From a virus, in IMG/VR virus record IMGVR_UViG_3300030099_002160, positions 1-54,878 of that record: a stretch of DNA of 54,878 bases. One strand, 5' to 3'. Every line of letters starts with the position of its first letter. Position 1 is the first letter of the stretch. Below are positions 35,572-44,531 of this stretch, piece after piece. The translations under genes were made by a program, and so were the position numbers. Below the pieces are notes generated by a model that was given only the letters and a program-made list of their open reading frames with translations, had not been told where the DNA came from and did not search any database.

Positions 35572-37035
35572 TTATGATTTCTTGATCAACATGTAACGGT
35601 TAGCCGCAAATCCTTCAAAACCTCTTTCACATCTGTAGTGTGATTGTAACACGTCAGAAGTATTAGTTTTGTTTTGTAGAACAGCAGAACCTGTTAACCA
35701 GTGCTCCATGTCTCTCGAATAACCGTTAGCAGCTTTAAATCGTATTCTCAACGATGGGATACTCTCTCCAGTTCTAGCATCTCTCTGTGTATCCATAGGA
35801 ATACAAAGACCGTAGCCAGGGAAGTGATGTCCTGAAGCTCCTAATAAGTTAGGGTGATTAAACAAATCATAAGTTTTCTTATGGAATGTGTATCCACCTC
35901 TTGTGAAAGAATTAAACCCTAAGTTTAACGCCATGTCTTTATTGTTTTGGAAAGTACCAAAGTTAGCACCACCAGCAGCGTAAGCACCTTGAGCAGCTAA
36001 TAAATCATCAATATCTAAAGATAAGTTGATACCAGCGTAAAGAGCGTACTCTTTTGCACCTCGGAATTTATCTAAAGACTTAACGATAGCGTCAAAGTCA
36101 GCCATTGTGATAGATGCAGAACCTAAGTCCATAGACTGTCCATCCTCCTCAATAAATGGTAATAAACCTTTTGTTCCTCTAATAGTAGAAGAGTTTATAG
36201 ATTCACCGTTTTTAAAGGTTAGTGTTTGAGATGCTGAGTCACCATTAAGGTTGTCATTATCTATGTCTTCACCTAAAAGCATCATAATCTCAGAGTAGTC
36301 TAAGAATCTCTTATGAGTGTCCGCCTCACCTTTTAAGTACCATACGTATCCTGAGCCCATTTTTTCATTATCAACTTTTACGTATACAATGTTTGTAGCC
36401 TCAGAACCTGTTACTTCAAAAGATTCTTTTAAGATCATACACTTGTTAGAGTATTCGTGAACTCTTGGAGATAAACCATCTGGCTGTGGACCACCCTCTG
36501 GGTGAGCATTACCAATGATAGCCATCTCATAGTCAGTTCCAGTAGTTTTAGCAGTTGTTAAACCGTTTTGACTAACTGAGAACATAGTGAACTCTCTAGT
36601 AGAAGCAGAAGGCATAGCAGATGCTGTTACATACACCATATCCCCATCAGGGAATCTTAGTATGTCACCAACACGTACTGCTGAAAAGTCATCTGTTCCA
36701 ATAAAGTCTTCAACAAAAGATCCTGTTTGTATAGTAGCTGTCATAGCATCTTCATAACCAACAGCTCTGTCTGAGCCAATTTGAATTTTTATACTATTGT
36801 GTAAGAACGCTTCTTCATAGTGTTCAAACGTAGTATTGCTTGTAGGAGCTTTAGCTCCCATAAGTTCGAGTAGTCCTGTAATCCCTTGCTCGCCATAACG
36901 CTTAACAAGCTTTTCAGAAACATCTCTTTTTCTTAACGAGTTTGTCGTTAAAGCACTCACATAGTTCTCGTTGGTAGCAACCTGAAGAGCTGTGGGTTTT
37001 AACGTCATTCCCGAAGGTATATTAACTGTAGCCAT
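35572..37035 (-). CDS. Major capsid protein
   Basis: A 487-residue protein. MATVNIPSGMTLKPTALQV is followed by a helical SLRKRDVSEKLVKRYGEQGI region, then TFEHYEEAFLHNSIKIQIG, consistent with the N-arm and E-loop of HK97-fold capsid proteins of Bacteroidota podoviruses. Later it has FPDGDMVYVTASAMPSAS and a C-terminal RMLIKKS-type end (ANRYMLIKKS). It sits between a scaffold-like acidic protein and a decoration-like protein, and codon use (Ala, Gly, Val preference) fits high expression. No protease domain is attached. Confidence 0.75.
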   Translation of the reverse strand: MATVNIPSGMTLKPTALQVATNENYVSALTTNSLRKRDVSEKLVKRYGEQGITGLLELMGAKAPTSNTTFEHYEEAFLHNSIKIQIGSDRAVGYEDAMTATIQTGSFVEDFIGTDDFSAVRVGDILRFPDGDMVYVTASAMPSASTREFTMFSVSQNGLTTAKTTGTDYEMAIIGNAHPEGGPQPDGLSPRVHEYSNKCMILKESFEVTGSEATNIVYVKVDNEKMGSGYVWYLKGEADTHKRFLDYSEIMMLLGEDIDNDNLNGDSASQTLTFKNGESINSSTIRGTKGLLPFIEEDGQSMDLGSASITMADFDAIVKSLDKFRGAKEYALYAGINLSLDIDDLLAAQGAYAAGGANFGTFQNNKDMALNLGFNSFTRGGYTFHKKTYDLFNHPNLLGASGHHFPGYGLCIPMDTQRDARTGESIPSLRIRFKAANGYSRDMEHWLTGSAVLQNKTNTSDVLQSHYRCERGFEGFAANRYMLIKKS

Positions 37036-37067
37036 TTTTTTATTATTTTAACTAATTTATATATTTA

Positions 37068-38204
37068 TTATCGATTCCACATTGAACCTTTCCCGTACAT
37101 TTGATCATCTAACTCATCTAAAACAGATCTTTCTTTTGATGTAGCAACTTTATTTGTGTTGTCAAACGAAGGATTTTTAATATCTTTTACTACCTGCTCG
37201 GTACCTTTAGATCTATATTGATTTGCTACACTTCTTATAATGTCTTGAAAGTTGTTTAAGACAAACATTTCAGTGTTTAACCTATCAAAGTCCCAGTTTC
37301 CGTCTTCATCAATATACCTATCAAAATAATTATTAAGATCAGAGTTGGAATCTACTAACCCCTGCCTGTGTTCATCAGTCAGTTGGAAAGTAAACTCTTC
37401 TCCATTCTCATTCATTTCAAATGTTATTGACTCAACTTCATCAACTTCATTAGACATTGTTTCAACCCATTCCTTTCTTACGGACTCAGATTCCTCGCTA
37501 GAGGCTTCATTGTTTTCAACAGGCATTCTATATTTTTCCTGCATGTCCATAAGATCTTTCCTGGCTTGAGAAACATCTTTTTTTAGTTCAATCTTTCCCA
37601 GAGTTTGATCTGCTTCACTGTTCTTACCCTTGTCTAGTTTGTACTTAGATTCTATCAAGACATTTATTTCATCCCTACTTAATTCAGGATTATTTTGTGC
37701 CATGTGTATCCTCATAACGTCCTCATTAGACATTTTAGAATAATCAACAGTTTGAGTTCTTATATAGTCAGCAATAGTTCTGCCTGTCTCGCTAACAAAT
37801 TGATTCATCTTTTCTAACTGCTCGTTAGCAAATTCTGATTTTTTACGAGTCAAAGCATCTCTAAAGGAGCTTACGTCTTCAAATTCTGTTCCAAACTGAT
37901 CGTTTATAAAATTTAAAAAACGTCCTTGAGCTTCTTCTGGAGATTCTTCGCTGACTTCACTCTGTTGAGATTGGTCATTAGATTCACTATGTAAAGAACG
38001 GTCATTAGTATCTTGCGATTCTACTGGTTGCTCACTAGGAGTTTGAGTAGCTTCACTAGATTCTTCTTTTATTTCTGTAGTTTCTTGTTGAACTTCTGAA
38101 CCTCCTGTTAGATCTACAACTTCTTTTTGTAGTTCTTTAGGCTGTTCTTGAACAACTTCACCACTTAATTGTTCAGCGATTAAATCGCCCATATCATCTG
38201 CCAT
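37068..38204 (-). CDS. Scaffold-like acidic protein
   Basis: A 378-residue, very acidic, Glu/Gln/Ser-rich protein (EVVQEQPKELQKEVV; ESSEATQTPSEQPVESQD) with long helical stretches and a basic, short C-terminus (LDELDDQMYGKGSMWNR). Composition, helix content and location between portal and capsid genes are those of a capsid scaffold. No protease motif is apparent. It has its own promoter at 38234-38266, so head assembly genes may be boosted from here. Confidence 0.7.
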   Translation of the reverse strand: MADDMGDLIAEQLSGEVVQEQPKELQKEVVDLTGGSEVQQETTEIKEESSEATQTPSEQPVESQDTNDRSLHSESNDQSQQSEVSEESPEEAQGRFLNFINDQFGTEFEDVSSFRDALTRKKSEFANEQLEKMNQFVSETGRTIADYIRTQTVDYSKMSNEDVMRIHMAQNNPELSRDEINVLIESKYKLDKGKNSEADQTLGKIELKKDVSQARKDLMDMQEKYRMPVENNEASSEESESVRKEWVETMSNEVDEVESITFEMNENGEEFTFQLTDEHRQGLVDSNSDLNNYFDRYIDEDGNWDFDRLNTEMFVLNNFQDIIRSVANQYRSKGTEQVVKDIKNPSFDNTNKVATSKERSVLDELDDQMYGKGSMWNR

Positions 38205-38233
38205 ATTTTATTGTATTAAATTAAACCTTGTTG

Positions 38234-38266
38234 CAAAAATAGTGTATTTATAATTATAAACACAAA
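38234..38266 (-). promoter_or_regulatory. Promoter for scaffold and capsid genes
   Basis: Minus strand: -33 TTTG at 38263-38266, a 21-base spacer, and -7 TATTTTTG (TAnnTTTG) at 38234-38241. The scaffold ATG is 29 bases downstream. It lies in the 78-base gap after the portal gene (38283-40670), whose stop codon is at 38283-38285, 17 bases upstream of the -33 element. Confidence 0.6.
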
Positions 38267-38282
38267 ATCTAAACAATTTTTT

Positions 38283-40670
38283 TTACATCATTATATCTGG
38301 ATCTTCTATAGGTGCTTCATTACCTTTTCTCTGTTCAATCATTTTTGATTGGAAATGTGCACTCTTGGCAACAGTTTTTTCTCTAGATTTACCCTGAGTT
38401 CTGTTAGCCTCAATCTTACCCAGATTATTTATTTGTATTTTTTCAAGCTCTCTTTGATGTGCAGCTTGTTCATACTGATTTTTCATTTCAAACTCTATCT
38501 GCATTTTTCTTATCTCTAACTCAGCATCTAACTGTTTCATTTTAGCGTCTAACTGAGATTGCATATTCATCTCTCCTTGTTTTAGTTGAGCTGTAACTTG
38601 TGCTGATTGCTGTTGTTGTTGAGAGTTTGCTTGTATTTGTTGTTGAGCTATAGCCATCTGTTCTTTCTGATATTTCTTTCTTCTTAAAATTAACATTCTG
38701 TTTGCTAACTTAACATTGTTAATATCTCTTATTATTATAGCATCTTCTAGCCTAAGTTCTTTTTGTGCTAAAGATAACTGTATAGACTGCTCCAACTGTG
38801 CTCTCTCCTCCTCATCAGGCTCTACCTGAATATCTATACCAAACTCATGCAAGGATATATCTTTGTTTAAGTTAACCGTTTTCATAACAGCTTGACCCAA
38901 AGCTTTCATATATCCACTAAATGGCTTATCATACTTAACTATGTCTTGTAGCTTTAAACATATAGACTCGCCAGTATCTTCAATTATTTTTAGATACCCA
39001 TCATTAACAGATCTAGTAGCATTATTTGAAGCCATTAGCTGCATCTTCTGTATACCAACAAGTGCATCGCTAGAAGGTTTAGCACCATCTCTAGCTTCGT
39101 TTACTCCAGTCACATCACGTATCATATTTAGATTATGTTGATATATCTGTATCAACTGCATCATATCCCTACCTATACCATTTTCCAACTCTTGAACTGG
39201 AAAAGCATTAGTGGCATTACCCTCATCATCAGTTCTCCTATAATATATATTACCAGTTTGATCAAATATCTCCTGTAGTTCAAGTGGTGTAAAAGTACCT
39301 CCATCACCTTTAGATACATTCTCTAAAGATCCTATTTCAAAAGCAGCTCCTTTTGGTCTAGCCTTAGCCATAACTTGTTGCATCTTAAGATGTGCTAGTT
39401 GTATCTGATCTGCAAAGGGTATCATTCTCTGAACCATAGAAACATTACGCATCTTGTTTAAGTTCGGTGAATATATTGTATATGACAGCTTTGTTTCAGC
39501 TAAATTATTTTTTGGTCTAGACATATTCTTTGCAAGACCGTAGTTAAATATATAATCTGATCCTACAATGTATTTACCACTATATACAGCTTTTACAGTG
39601 CTGCTTACTTTTTCTCTTTTGTATTTAGAGTTTTTAGGAGTTTTGTATTTACCTTCTTTCTTCCTAAGAGAGAACCCTCCAAAAGCATTTTCTTTCTTTT
39701 CATAATTTAACTCATATGTACTAATAAATTCAGCATCCATAATTTCTACAGAAAATTTATCGTACTCATTAGAATAATCTCCACTGTTAGAAAAAGACTT
39801 TCCATATAAAGTATCATCATCTACTTTCTTTCCATACTTTTCAGCAATCTCTTTATATTCATCTTCTGTAAACTCATCCCCAGCTATTCTTTTTAGCTCA
39901 GATATACTAATAGTGTATATCTCTCCAGCATGATTTATATTTTTGTAACTAGGAGAATCAGAATATGAAGTTATTAGCTGTGTAGGATTTACATATTTAA
40001 TTTTTATACCATGAGAAGCGTCTATGTAAGTTTTCACAGCTGCTGTTCCAATAACAACTAAATCTCTAATTATTCTTTTCCTGGTTTCACTGAAATCATT
40101 ATTTTGCAATACATACTCTATACCATTTTCAAGAGATATTTCTTGAGCTAGTTTAAAGTGCATATCCATATATACTTGTAACTCTTGTATACTTTCAGGA
40201 ACAAATCCCTTTTTGGTAAAATCTTGACCTGTAATTTTTGACATACTAGCTCTAAGAGGTGCTGTCTTCATGTCAGCAAATAGTCCTCTAGCCTTATCAT
40301 CTCTTTGATCTATAGATAGCTTGTCTACTCCGTTTGCTCTAACTTTAAATTCTTGATTAAACATACCACCAGAAATAACATCAACAAACTTAGGGACTAT
40401 ACAAACTGGAGTCCAGTCTATATTCATGTAAGAAGTATCACCCTCTACGTCAAGAATATCTTTATATTTAGATACACTTTGGGTGCCTTCTGCGTAAGCA
40501 CGCATTTTTTCATATTGTCTTTTTCTATCCTGGTAGCTTAAGTCAGTATTACTCTTATAATCATAATACATTCTTTTTAAATATTGAAGACCATACTCTT
40601 TCGTAGCTTTTTCTTCATTGGTAGCAAAGACCGTTGGATATCCTCCTATAGTTTCAAATTGAGTTTTCAT
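38283..40670 (-). CDS. Portal protein
   Basis: A 795-residue protein. An N-terminal helical region (KRMYYDYKSNTDLSYQDRKR) leads into NIDWTPVCIVPKFVDVISG (about residues 85-105), typical of short-tailed-phage portals. Then come a long mixed region, DVTGVNEARDGAKPSSDALVG (20-residue class core at about 535-555, a portal crown-type segment), and a C-terminal Gln-rich coiled coil (AIAQQQIQANSQQQQQSAQ). It sits 1 base from the large terminase stop, the usual terminase-portal order. Forms the dodecameric DNA gate of the head. Confidence 0.8.
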   Translation of the reverse strand: MKTQFETIGGYPTVFATNEEKATKEYGLQYLKRMYYDYKSNTDLSYQDRKRQYEKMRAYAEGTQSVSKYKDILDVEGDTSYMNIDWTPVCIVPKFVDVISGGMFNQEFKVRANGVDKLSIDQRDDKARGLFADMKTAPLRASMSKITGQDFTKKGFVPESIQELQVYMDMHFKLAQEISLENGIEYVLQNNDFSETRKRIIRDLVVIGTAAVKTYIDASHGIKIKYVNPTQLITSYSDSPSYKNINHAGEIYTISISELKRIAGDEFTEDEYKEIAEKYGKKVDDDTLYGKSFSNSGDYSNEYDKFSVEIMDAEFISTYELNYEKKENAFGGFSLRKKEGKYKTPKNSKYKREKVSSTVKAVYSGKYIVGSDYIFNYGLAKNMSRPKNNLAETKLSYTIYSPNLNKMRNVSMVQRMIPFADQIQLAHLKMQQVMAKARPKGAAFEIGSLENVSKGDGGTFTPLELQEIFDQTGNIYYRRTDDEGNATNAFPVQELENGIGRDMMQLIQIYQHNLNMIRDVTGVNEARDGAKPSSDALVGIQKMQLMASNNATRSVNDGYLKIIEDTGESICLKLQDIVKYDKPFSGYMKALGQAVMKTVNLNKDISLHEFGIDIQVEPDEEERAQLEQSIQLSLAQKELRLEDAIIIRDINNVKLANRMLILRRKKYQKEQMAIAQQQIQANSQQQQQSAQVTAQLKQGEMNMQSQLDAKMKQLDAELEIRKMQIEFEMKNQYEQAAHQRELEKIQINNLGKIEANRTQGKSREKTVAKSAHFQSKMIEQRKGNEAPIEDPDIMM

Positions 40671-42695
40671 TTATATTCTCTTAGATATTATTCCTGTATT
40701 ATTATATTTTTTTACAAAGTTAAGATTTATTTTTCTAACTTTCTTTTGTCTAACGTGTTTTTGTGAAGCTAACAGAGCTAAACTAGAAGCAACAGTAGCA
40801 TCATACTTTGTTCTATTGTCTGGCTCAAACCTGCTCCAGTCATTTAGTAGTCTGTTAAAATAACATTTACCCATCTCTCCAGTATCCTCGTTGTAACCTA
40901 TATGATCATAAACATAGCTAGCCACAGCCTCTGTCTGAGCATTTAAGACAGCTACACCAGTAGATGGTATACCTTTTGTTTTTTGAGATCTACTATTACT
41001 AGTGTGAGTAGACTCTGGTCGATCCATCAAGTATTCATAGTATCCTCTTCTTTCAAAATACTTTATTATACCGACCTTGTTATTTTCTATAAGTATTGGA
41101 CATCCATAGTATACACAAGTTTTTATCACATCCTCGTAAAACATCTCAGCCTTAGGAGGTCTAGCTATGTATTCACAAACAAACTGATTTGAGAAGTCAT
41201 CCATCATGCTAAACTTTTTGTAAACATAACAAGCAGCATCAGATCTTCTACCGTCAGTAGTAGTGTCGTGATCATAAGGGTCACAACCAGCCACCATCTC
41301 CATACTATTAGCAGGAGCTTTTCTGTTTCCAACTTCTTTTATTTTGTTTCTCCTATCTTCTGGCGGCAACCAAGATATTCTCCACCTGCCTTTTGAATTA
41401 GGAACCCACTGAACTTTTCCATCTTGAGTTCCACCCTTCCATATAAAGTCTCCTTTTACCACTAGATTTGTAGCTTGTTCGTTATAATCCATCTGCTGGT
41501 ATATCTTTTCAACATCAAAGGGACTATGTCTAGAATCACTTCTAAAAGCTTCATCTATAGTAAAGGGTCTTTGTCTTTTTTCTTCAGACAATTTAGTAGT
41601 ATTATTTTTATAGGCATCTCTTATGTTTTGTAAATACTCTTTAGATCCAATACTTTTACCTATAAATTTAGACTGTTCTTTTGTTGGTGTATCAATCACA
41701 GAAAATCCGTACTCATCTATGAATCCTTCGTACCCATCATAAGCTGGAGTAAAGTAAGAATACATACCAGATCTAGTTCTTCCGTTAGCATCTCTGTCTT
41801 TTACATCGCTGTCATACCATATATTTTTAAAGTTCTCACCACCTGAAACCTCAAGCTCATTGACAGTGGAAGGCATAAAACATTTCCCTATGATTCTATC
41901 TCCTAGTGTTAAACAAGATCTTACAACTTCCCAGTTTTTTTCTACACTAGCCTCTGTCCACTTACCAGCCTCGTCACATAGATACCTTATTAACTTTACT
42001 GAGTCATAAGAGTTTTCTCTAGTGTTTCTCCAGTCTATTTTACTATTCAAAGCCTCTGACTTTGTAACTTTGGAAAAGTTCTTAGTTATCTTCTGACCTG
42101 GTGTGTTAAAACTAAGTGTGCTTTTAGGATTGTCACTACCATCTATTATAGGCTGAAAAAAGAAAGGCAAACTTCTAAACATATAAACTAATTTGTCTGT
42201 AAACAAAGATTTAGCGTCAGCACCAGTTTTGCTAGTTATGCCTCCATGAGAATTGTATCTTGATGTTATTTCATGTAGCAACATAGCAGCCCCTTTGTAG
42301 GAAGCACCCTCTCTTCTATGCTTTACCATTACCATCCCAAAAGAATTAGGATCTTGCTTGCATATTTCCCAGAATATAAAAAACCTTCTGTCTCTATCTC
42401 TGTACTCAGGATATCCTACGTCCATCTTGCACCAGTTTAAATAATAGTAATGCTCTCCAGTTATGTAGGTAGGCACACCATTATTCATAAACCAGACCCC
42501 TTCTTCTCTTCGTTTAAACTCTTGGTCTATAAACCAAGAATATTTTGAAACAGTTTCTTGACTGAGACCATCTGGCATTTCTGTTCTTTTCCACTTCTGG
42601 TCTTTCTTTTTTAAATCTGAAAACAGTATTTCTTTTTTCTTAGGCTTTACGGGAAGTTTAAACTTCAAACTATTTACTTGTATATACTCCGACAT
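40671..42695 (-). CDS. terL: Terminase large subunit
   Basis: Packaging motor ATPase/nuclease. It has a Walker A-type segment VKHRREGASYKGA (about residue 125), a Walker B-type YLCDEAGKW (about 240), a coupling-motif region, and the C-terminal RNase H-like nuclease with VAGCDPYDHDTTT (about 470) and acidic partners downstream (ENNKVGIIK). The in-frame ATG at 42719 is not used here because a TATATTTG -7 box (42717-42724) overlaps it. The ATG at 42695 begins MSEYIQVNSLKFKLP and leaves 21 bases to that box. About 674 residues, normal for the family. Confidence 0.9.
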   Translation of the reverse strand: MSEYIQVNSLKFKLPVKPKKKEILFSDLKKKDQKWKRTEMPDGLSQETVSKYSWFIDQEFKRREEGVWFMNNGVPTYITGEHYYYLNWCKMDVGYPEYRDRDRRFFIFWEICKQDPNSFGMVMVKHRREGASYKGAAMLLHEITSRYNSHGGITSKTGADAKSLFTDKLVYMFRSLPFFFQPIIDGSDNPKSTLSFNTPGQKITKNFSKVTKSEALNSKIDWRNTRENSYDSVKLIRYLCDEAGKWTEASVEKNWEVVRSCLTLGDRIIGKCFMPSTVNELEVSGGENFKNIWYDSDVKDRDANGRTRSGMYSYFTPAYDGYEGFIDEYGFSVIDTPTKEQSKFIGKSIGSKEYLQNIRDAYKNNTTKLSEEKRQRPFTIDEAFRSDSRHSPFDVEKIYQQMDYNEQATNLVVKGDFIWKGGTQDGKVQWVPNSKGRWRISWLPPEDRRNKIKEVGNRKAPANSMEMVAGCDPYDHDTTTDGRRSDAACYVYKKFSMMDDFSNQFVCEYIARPPKAEMFYEDVIKTCVYYGCPILIENNKVGIIKYFERRGYYEYLMDRPESTHTSNSRSQKTKGIPSTGVAVLNAQTEAVASYVYDHIGYNEDTGEMGKCYFNRLLNDWSRFEPDNRTKYDATVASSLALLASQKHVRQKKVRKINLNFVKKYNNTGIISKRI

Positions 42696-42743
42696 AATAA
42701 ATTTTAGCCAATTATGCAAATATAATAAAATAAATCTTACTCT

Positions 42744-43037
42744 CTATTTTTTGGCATACTTTTCTGAGAAGCCAGCTTTGAACGATTTCTCCTCTAAATC
42801 CATATCATCTTCAATAGATTCACCTTCTTTTATTTGATTTTGTATCTTGTTGATAGCCATGAGTATATCTTGAGCGTCCATAAAACACTCCTTCTTGGCT
42901 TTCATAGCATTTCTAGCTTTGTCATCCTGAAGATCTGGATCTATAGGTTTCTTAACTTCCTCCAGCAAAAGATCAAAAGCTTTGTTCCCAGAGTCTATAA
43001 GACTTTGTAGCTTTTTATTAACATCTACTTCTTTCAT
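42744..43037 (-). CDS. Hypothetical protein, terminase-small-subunit position
   Basis: A 97-residue, mostly helical charged protein (VNKKLQSLIDSGNKAFDLLL; FMDAQDILMAINKIQNQI) ending FSEKYAKK. It lies just upstream of the large terminase, the usual site of a small terminase subunit, but no DNA-binding helix-turn-helix can be seen. It overlaps the upstream gene by 20 bases. I treat it as hypothetical. Confidence 0.6.
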   Translation of the reverse strand: MKEVDVNKKLQSLIDSGNKAFDLLLEEVKKPIDPDLQDDKARNAMKAKKECFMDAQDILMAINKIQNQIKEGESIEDDMDLEEKSFKAGFSEKYAKK

Positions 43038-43275
43038 TTACTTTCATATTTAGCAACACAGAGCACCTTTCATATTCCTCTAAGTCTTCATAATACTCTA
43101 TCATAAAGTCTATGCACTCATCTAGGTCTTGTTCTGTTAAGTCTTCCTCTACCATATTCCACAAAAAACAAGCTGGACTTTTTGAAGTTAATATCTGATC
43201 TATAGTTTTTCTACCCGTTAATATATCATATGAGTTTGAAACGCACATATCTAATATTTCTTCTTTAGTCATCAT
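43018..43275 (-). CDS. Hypothetical acidic protein
   Basis: An 85-residue acidic protein with Cys at positions 11, 36, 54, 71 and 85 (YDILTGRKTIDQIL; EQDLDECIDFMIEYYEDLEE), predicted helical. It overlaps the co-chaperonin gene upstream by 4 bases and the next gene by 20, so it is well embedded in the operon. No family is recognised. Confidence 0.55.
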   Translation of the reverse strand: MMTKEEILDMCVSNSYDILTGRKTIDQILTSKSPACFLWNMVEEDLTEQDLDECIDFMIEYYEDLEEYERCSVLLNMKVNERSRC

Positions 43276-43853
43276 TTTTCTACTTTTGCTAATATGTCAA
43301 AGTTACGCATTCTTAACAACTTATCACCCTCTATCTTCATATCATATTCAGAATTTTTAGAAAATATAACCTCATCTCCTTTTTTTAAGCCCATTTTTTT
43401 CATTTCGTCATTCATATATTCTATGTATCCATATAGCTCTTCATCTTCTGCTTCTGGCTTTATGTATATACCAGACTCTGTGATATAGTTAGATTCGTCC
43501 TCTATTTTCTGTCTAACAAAGTTCCAGTGATTTAACATCTTAAGTTTACCTTTTCTAACTCTAGCATACACATGAGCACAGTGAACTTTAAAAACTTTTT
43601 CTTCATCATGATATGTTAACTCATTCTCTTCGCTTATTAAAAAGTGATGACAATAAACTTTATCGCCTTCTTTTACATCCATAGATATACCGTTGGACAA
43701 AGCTATAGGTACTCCAACAACTGTGCCATACTGTCTGGCGTGGTGCATATGGTTATAACTTGTTTCTAAAAATAACTCTCTACCATTTAACTCTATGGTG
43801 TCTTCGTGAGTCTTTTCTACTTTTACAAAAAAATAATCTCTTATAGGTTTCAT
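43272..43853 (-). CDS. Tandem GroES-like co-chaperonin
   Basis: A 193-residue protein with two GroES-type domains. Domain 1 (1-100): MKPIRDYFFVKVEK, then YGTVVGVP and VKEGDKVYCHHF, ending AHVYARVRKG. Domain 2 (101-193): LNHWNFVRQKIEDE, a mobile-loop-like segment with GIYIKPEAEDE (compare GIVL in GroES), YGYIEYMN, LKKGDEVIFSKNSEYDMKI and the closing FDILAKVEK. GroES caps GroEL; phage versions (T4 gp31) adapt host GroEL to fold the capsid protein. It is placed in the structural operon just upstream of the terminase block. The first mobile loop is degenerate, so one loop per chain may contact GroEL. Confidence 0.85.
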   Translation of the reverse strand: MKPIRDYFFVKVEKTHEDTIELNGRELFLETSYNHMHHARQYGTVVGVPIALSNGISMDVKEGDKVYCHHFLISEENELTYHDEEKVFKVHCAHVYARVRKGKLKMLNHWNFVRQKIEDESNYITESGIYIKPEAEDEELYGYIEYMNDEMKKMGLKKGDEVIFSKNSEYDMKIEGDKLLRMRNFDILAKVEK

Positions 43854-44137
43854 ATCACTTCGTATTTTTCTCGTTCTTCAATATCATACTCTATCGCTGT
43901 TGGTTGACCAAAAAACCTTTTCCATGGCTTTGAAAACTCATCGTCTTTGGTTTTTACGTAAACATCATACACTACTTGTTGATGCTTGTACCAAGCAGCT
44001 TCGTCCTGTATTATAGCAGTTATCTCTATATAACCACCGTTCATTAACTGTCCAACCTTATAAGTTAGCCCCTGTTTCAAATCCCCTATAGTTATCTTTC
44101 TAATAATAGGATTTATAGATTCTATTTCACTCATCAT
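43850..44137 (-). CDS. Hypothetical protein
   Basis: About 95 residues from the ATG pair at 44137/44134 (MMSEIESINPIIRKITIG). Upstream in-frame codons to 44173 lie inside the preceding gene and encode hydrophobic residues, so they are probably not used. The core has beta-type strands (YKVGQLMNGGYIEITAIIQD; VVYDVYVKTKDDE) and ends in an acidic tail. It overlaps the co-chaperonin start by 4 bases. The composition suggests a small beta-barrel; no family is assigned. Confidence 0.55.
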   Translation of the reverse strand: MMSEIESINPIIRKITIGDLKQGLTYKVGQLMNGGYIEITAIIQDEAAWYKHQQVVYDVYVKTKDDEFSKPWKRFFGQPTAIEYDIEEREKYEVI

Positions 44138-44474
44138 CTTTTGTATTAGTATTATATTCAGAATCAAACTCATAAGTATAAACTTGCTGATCTGATGAAA
44201 TATCTTGAGACTTTTCTTTTTTTAACGCAACCTTAAGAAGTATTAAGTATCCTATAAGATCTGATATTGTGTCTTCTGTTTTATCATTTATACCCTTGTT
44301 CTGTATACGCATAAGCTTATCATTTATACGTGCACACAAAGAGTCCACTGGAGATCTTGAAGGAAATACTGTTGATGGGTTGGTGGCTGAATCGCCATAG
44401 TCTCGATTCTTCTTTATAAGAAGATTTTTCATAGATTCGCACATCTCCTCTATGAGTTGTTCTGTTGTTTTCAT
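44127..44474 (-). CDS. DUF1599-like protein (nucleotide pyrophosphohydrolase-type)
   Basis: A 115-residue protein. KNLLIKKNRDYGDSATNPST (about residues 17-36) and KTEDTISDLIGYLILLK (about 65-81) match the DUF1599 pattern of N-K-D-Y-G followed by an E-D-x-x-x-D-L-x-x-Y helix, related to all-alpha MazG-type nucleotide pyrophosphohydrolases. The C-terminus is a polar tail (DQQVYTYEFDSEYNTN). Such proteins are thought to work on nucleotides or in base modification. It is the first gene after the fibre gene, in an accessory block, with a small hairpin upstream. Catalytic residues were not individually verified. Confidence 0.7.
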   Translation of the reverse strand: MKTTEQLIEEMCESMKNLLIKKNRDYGDSATNPSTVFPSRSPVDSLCARINDKLMRIQNKGINDKTEDTISDLIGYLILLKVALKKEKSQDISSDQQVYTYEFDSEYNTNTKDDE

Positions 44475-44496
44475 GGTATTGTATTAAATTAAATTG

Positions 44497-44511
44497 TCAC
44501 TAATATAGTGA
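44497..44511. other. Short hairpin between fibre and accessory genes
   Basis: TCACTA / TAGTGA (6 bp) around a 3-base loop, in the 57-base gap between the fibre stop and the DUF1599-like start. It is followed on the plus side by AAAAATTTTT; on the minus side there is no T-run. It could be an operator or a weak attenuator. No convincing promoter accompanies it. Confidence 0.35.
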
Positions 44512-44531
44512 AAAATTTTTATTAACACAAA

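Noticed and set aside
42696-42719. Upstream start of the large terminase (MHNWLKFI)
   Set aside because: The ATG is inside a -7 box (42717-42724); the next ATG gives a better-spaced start.
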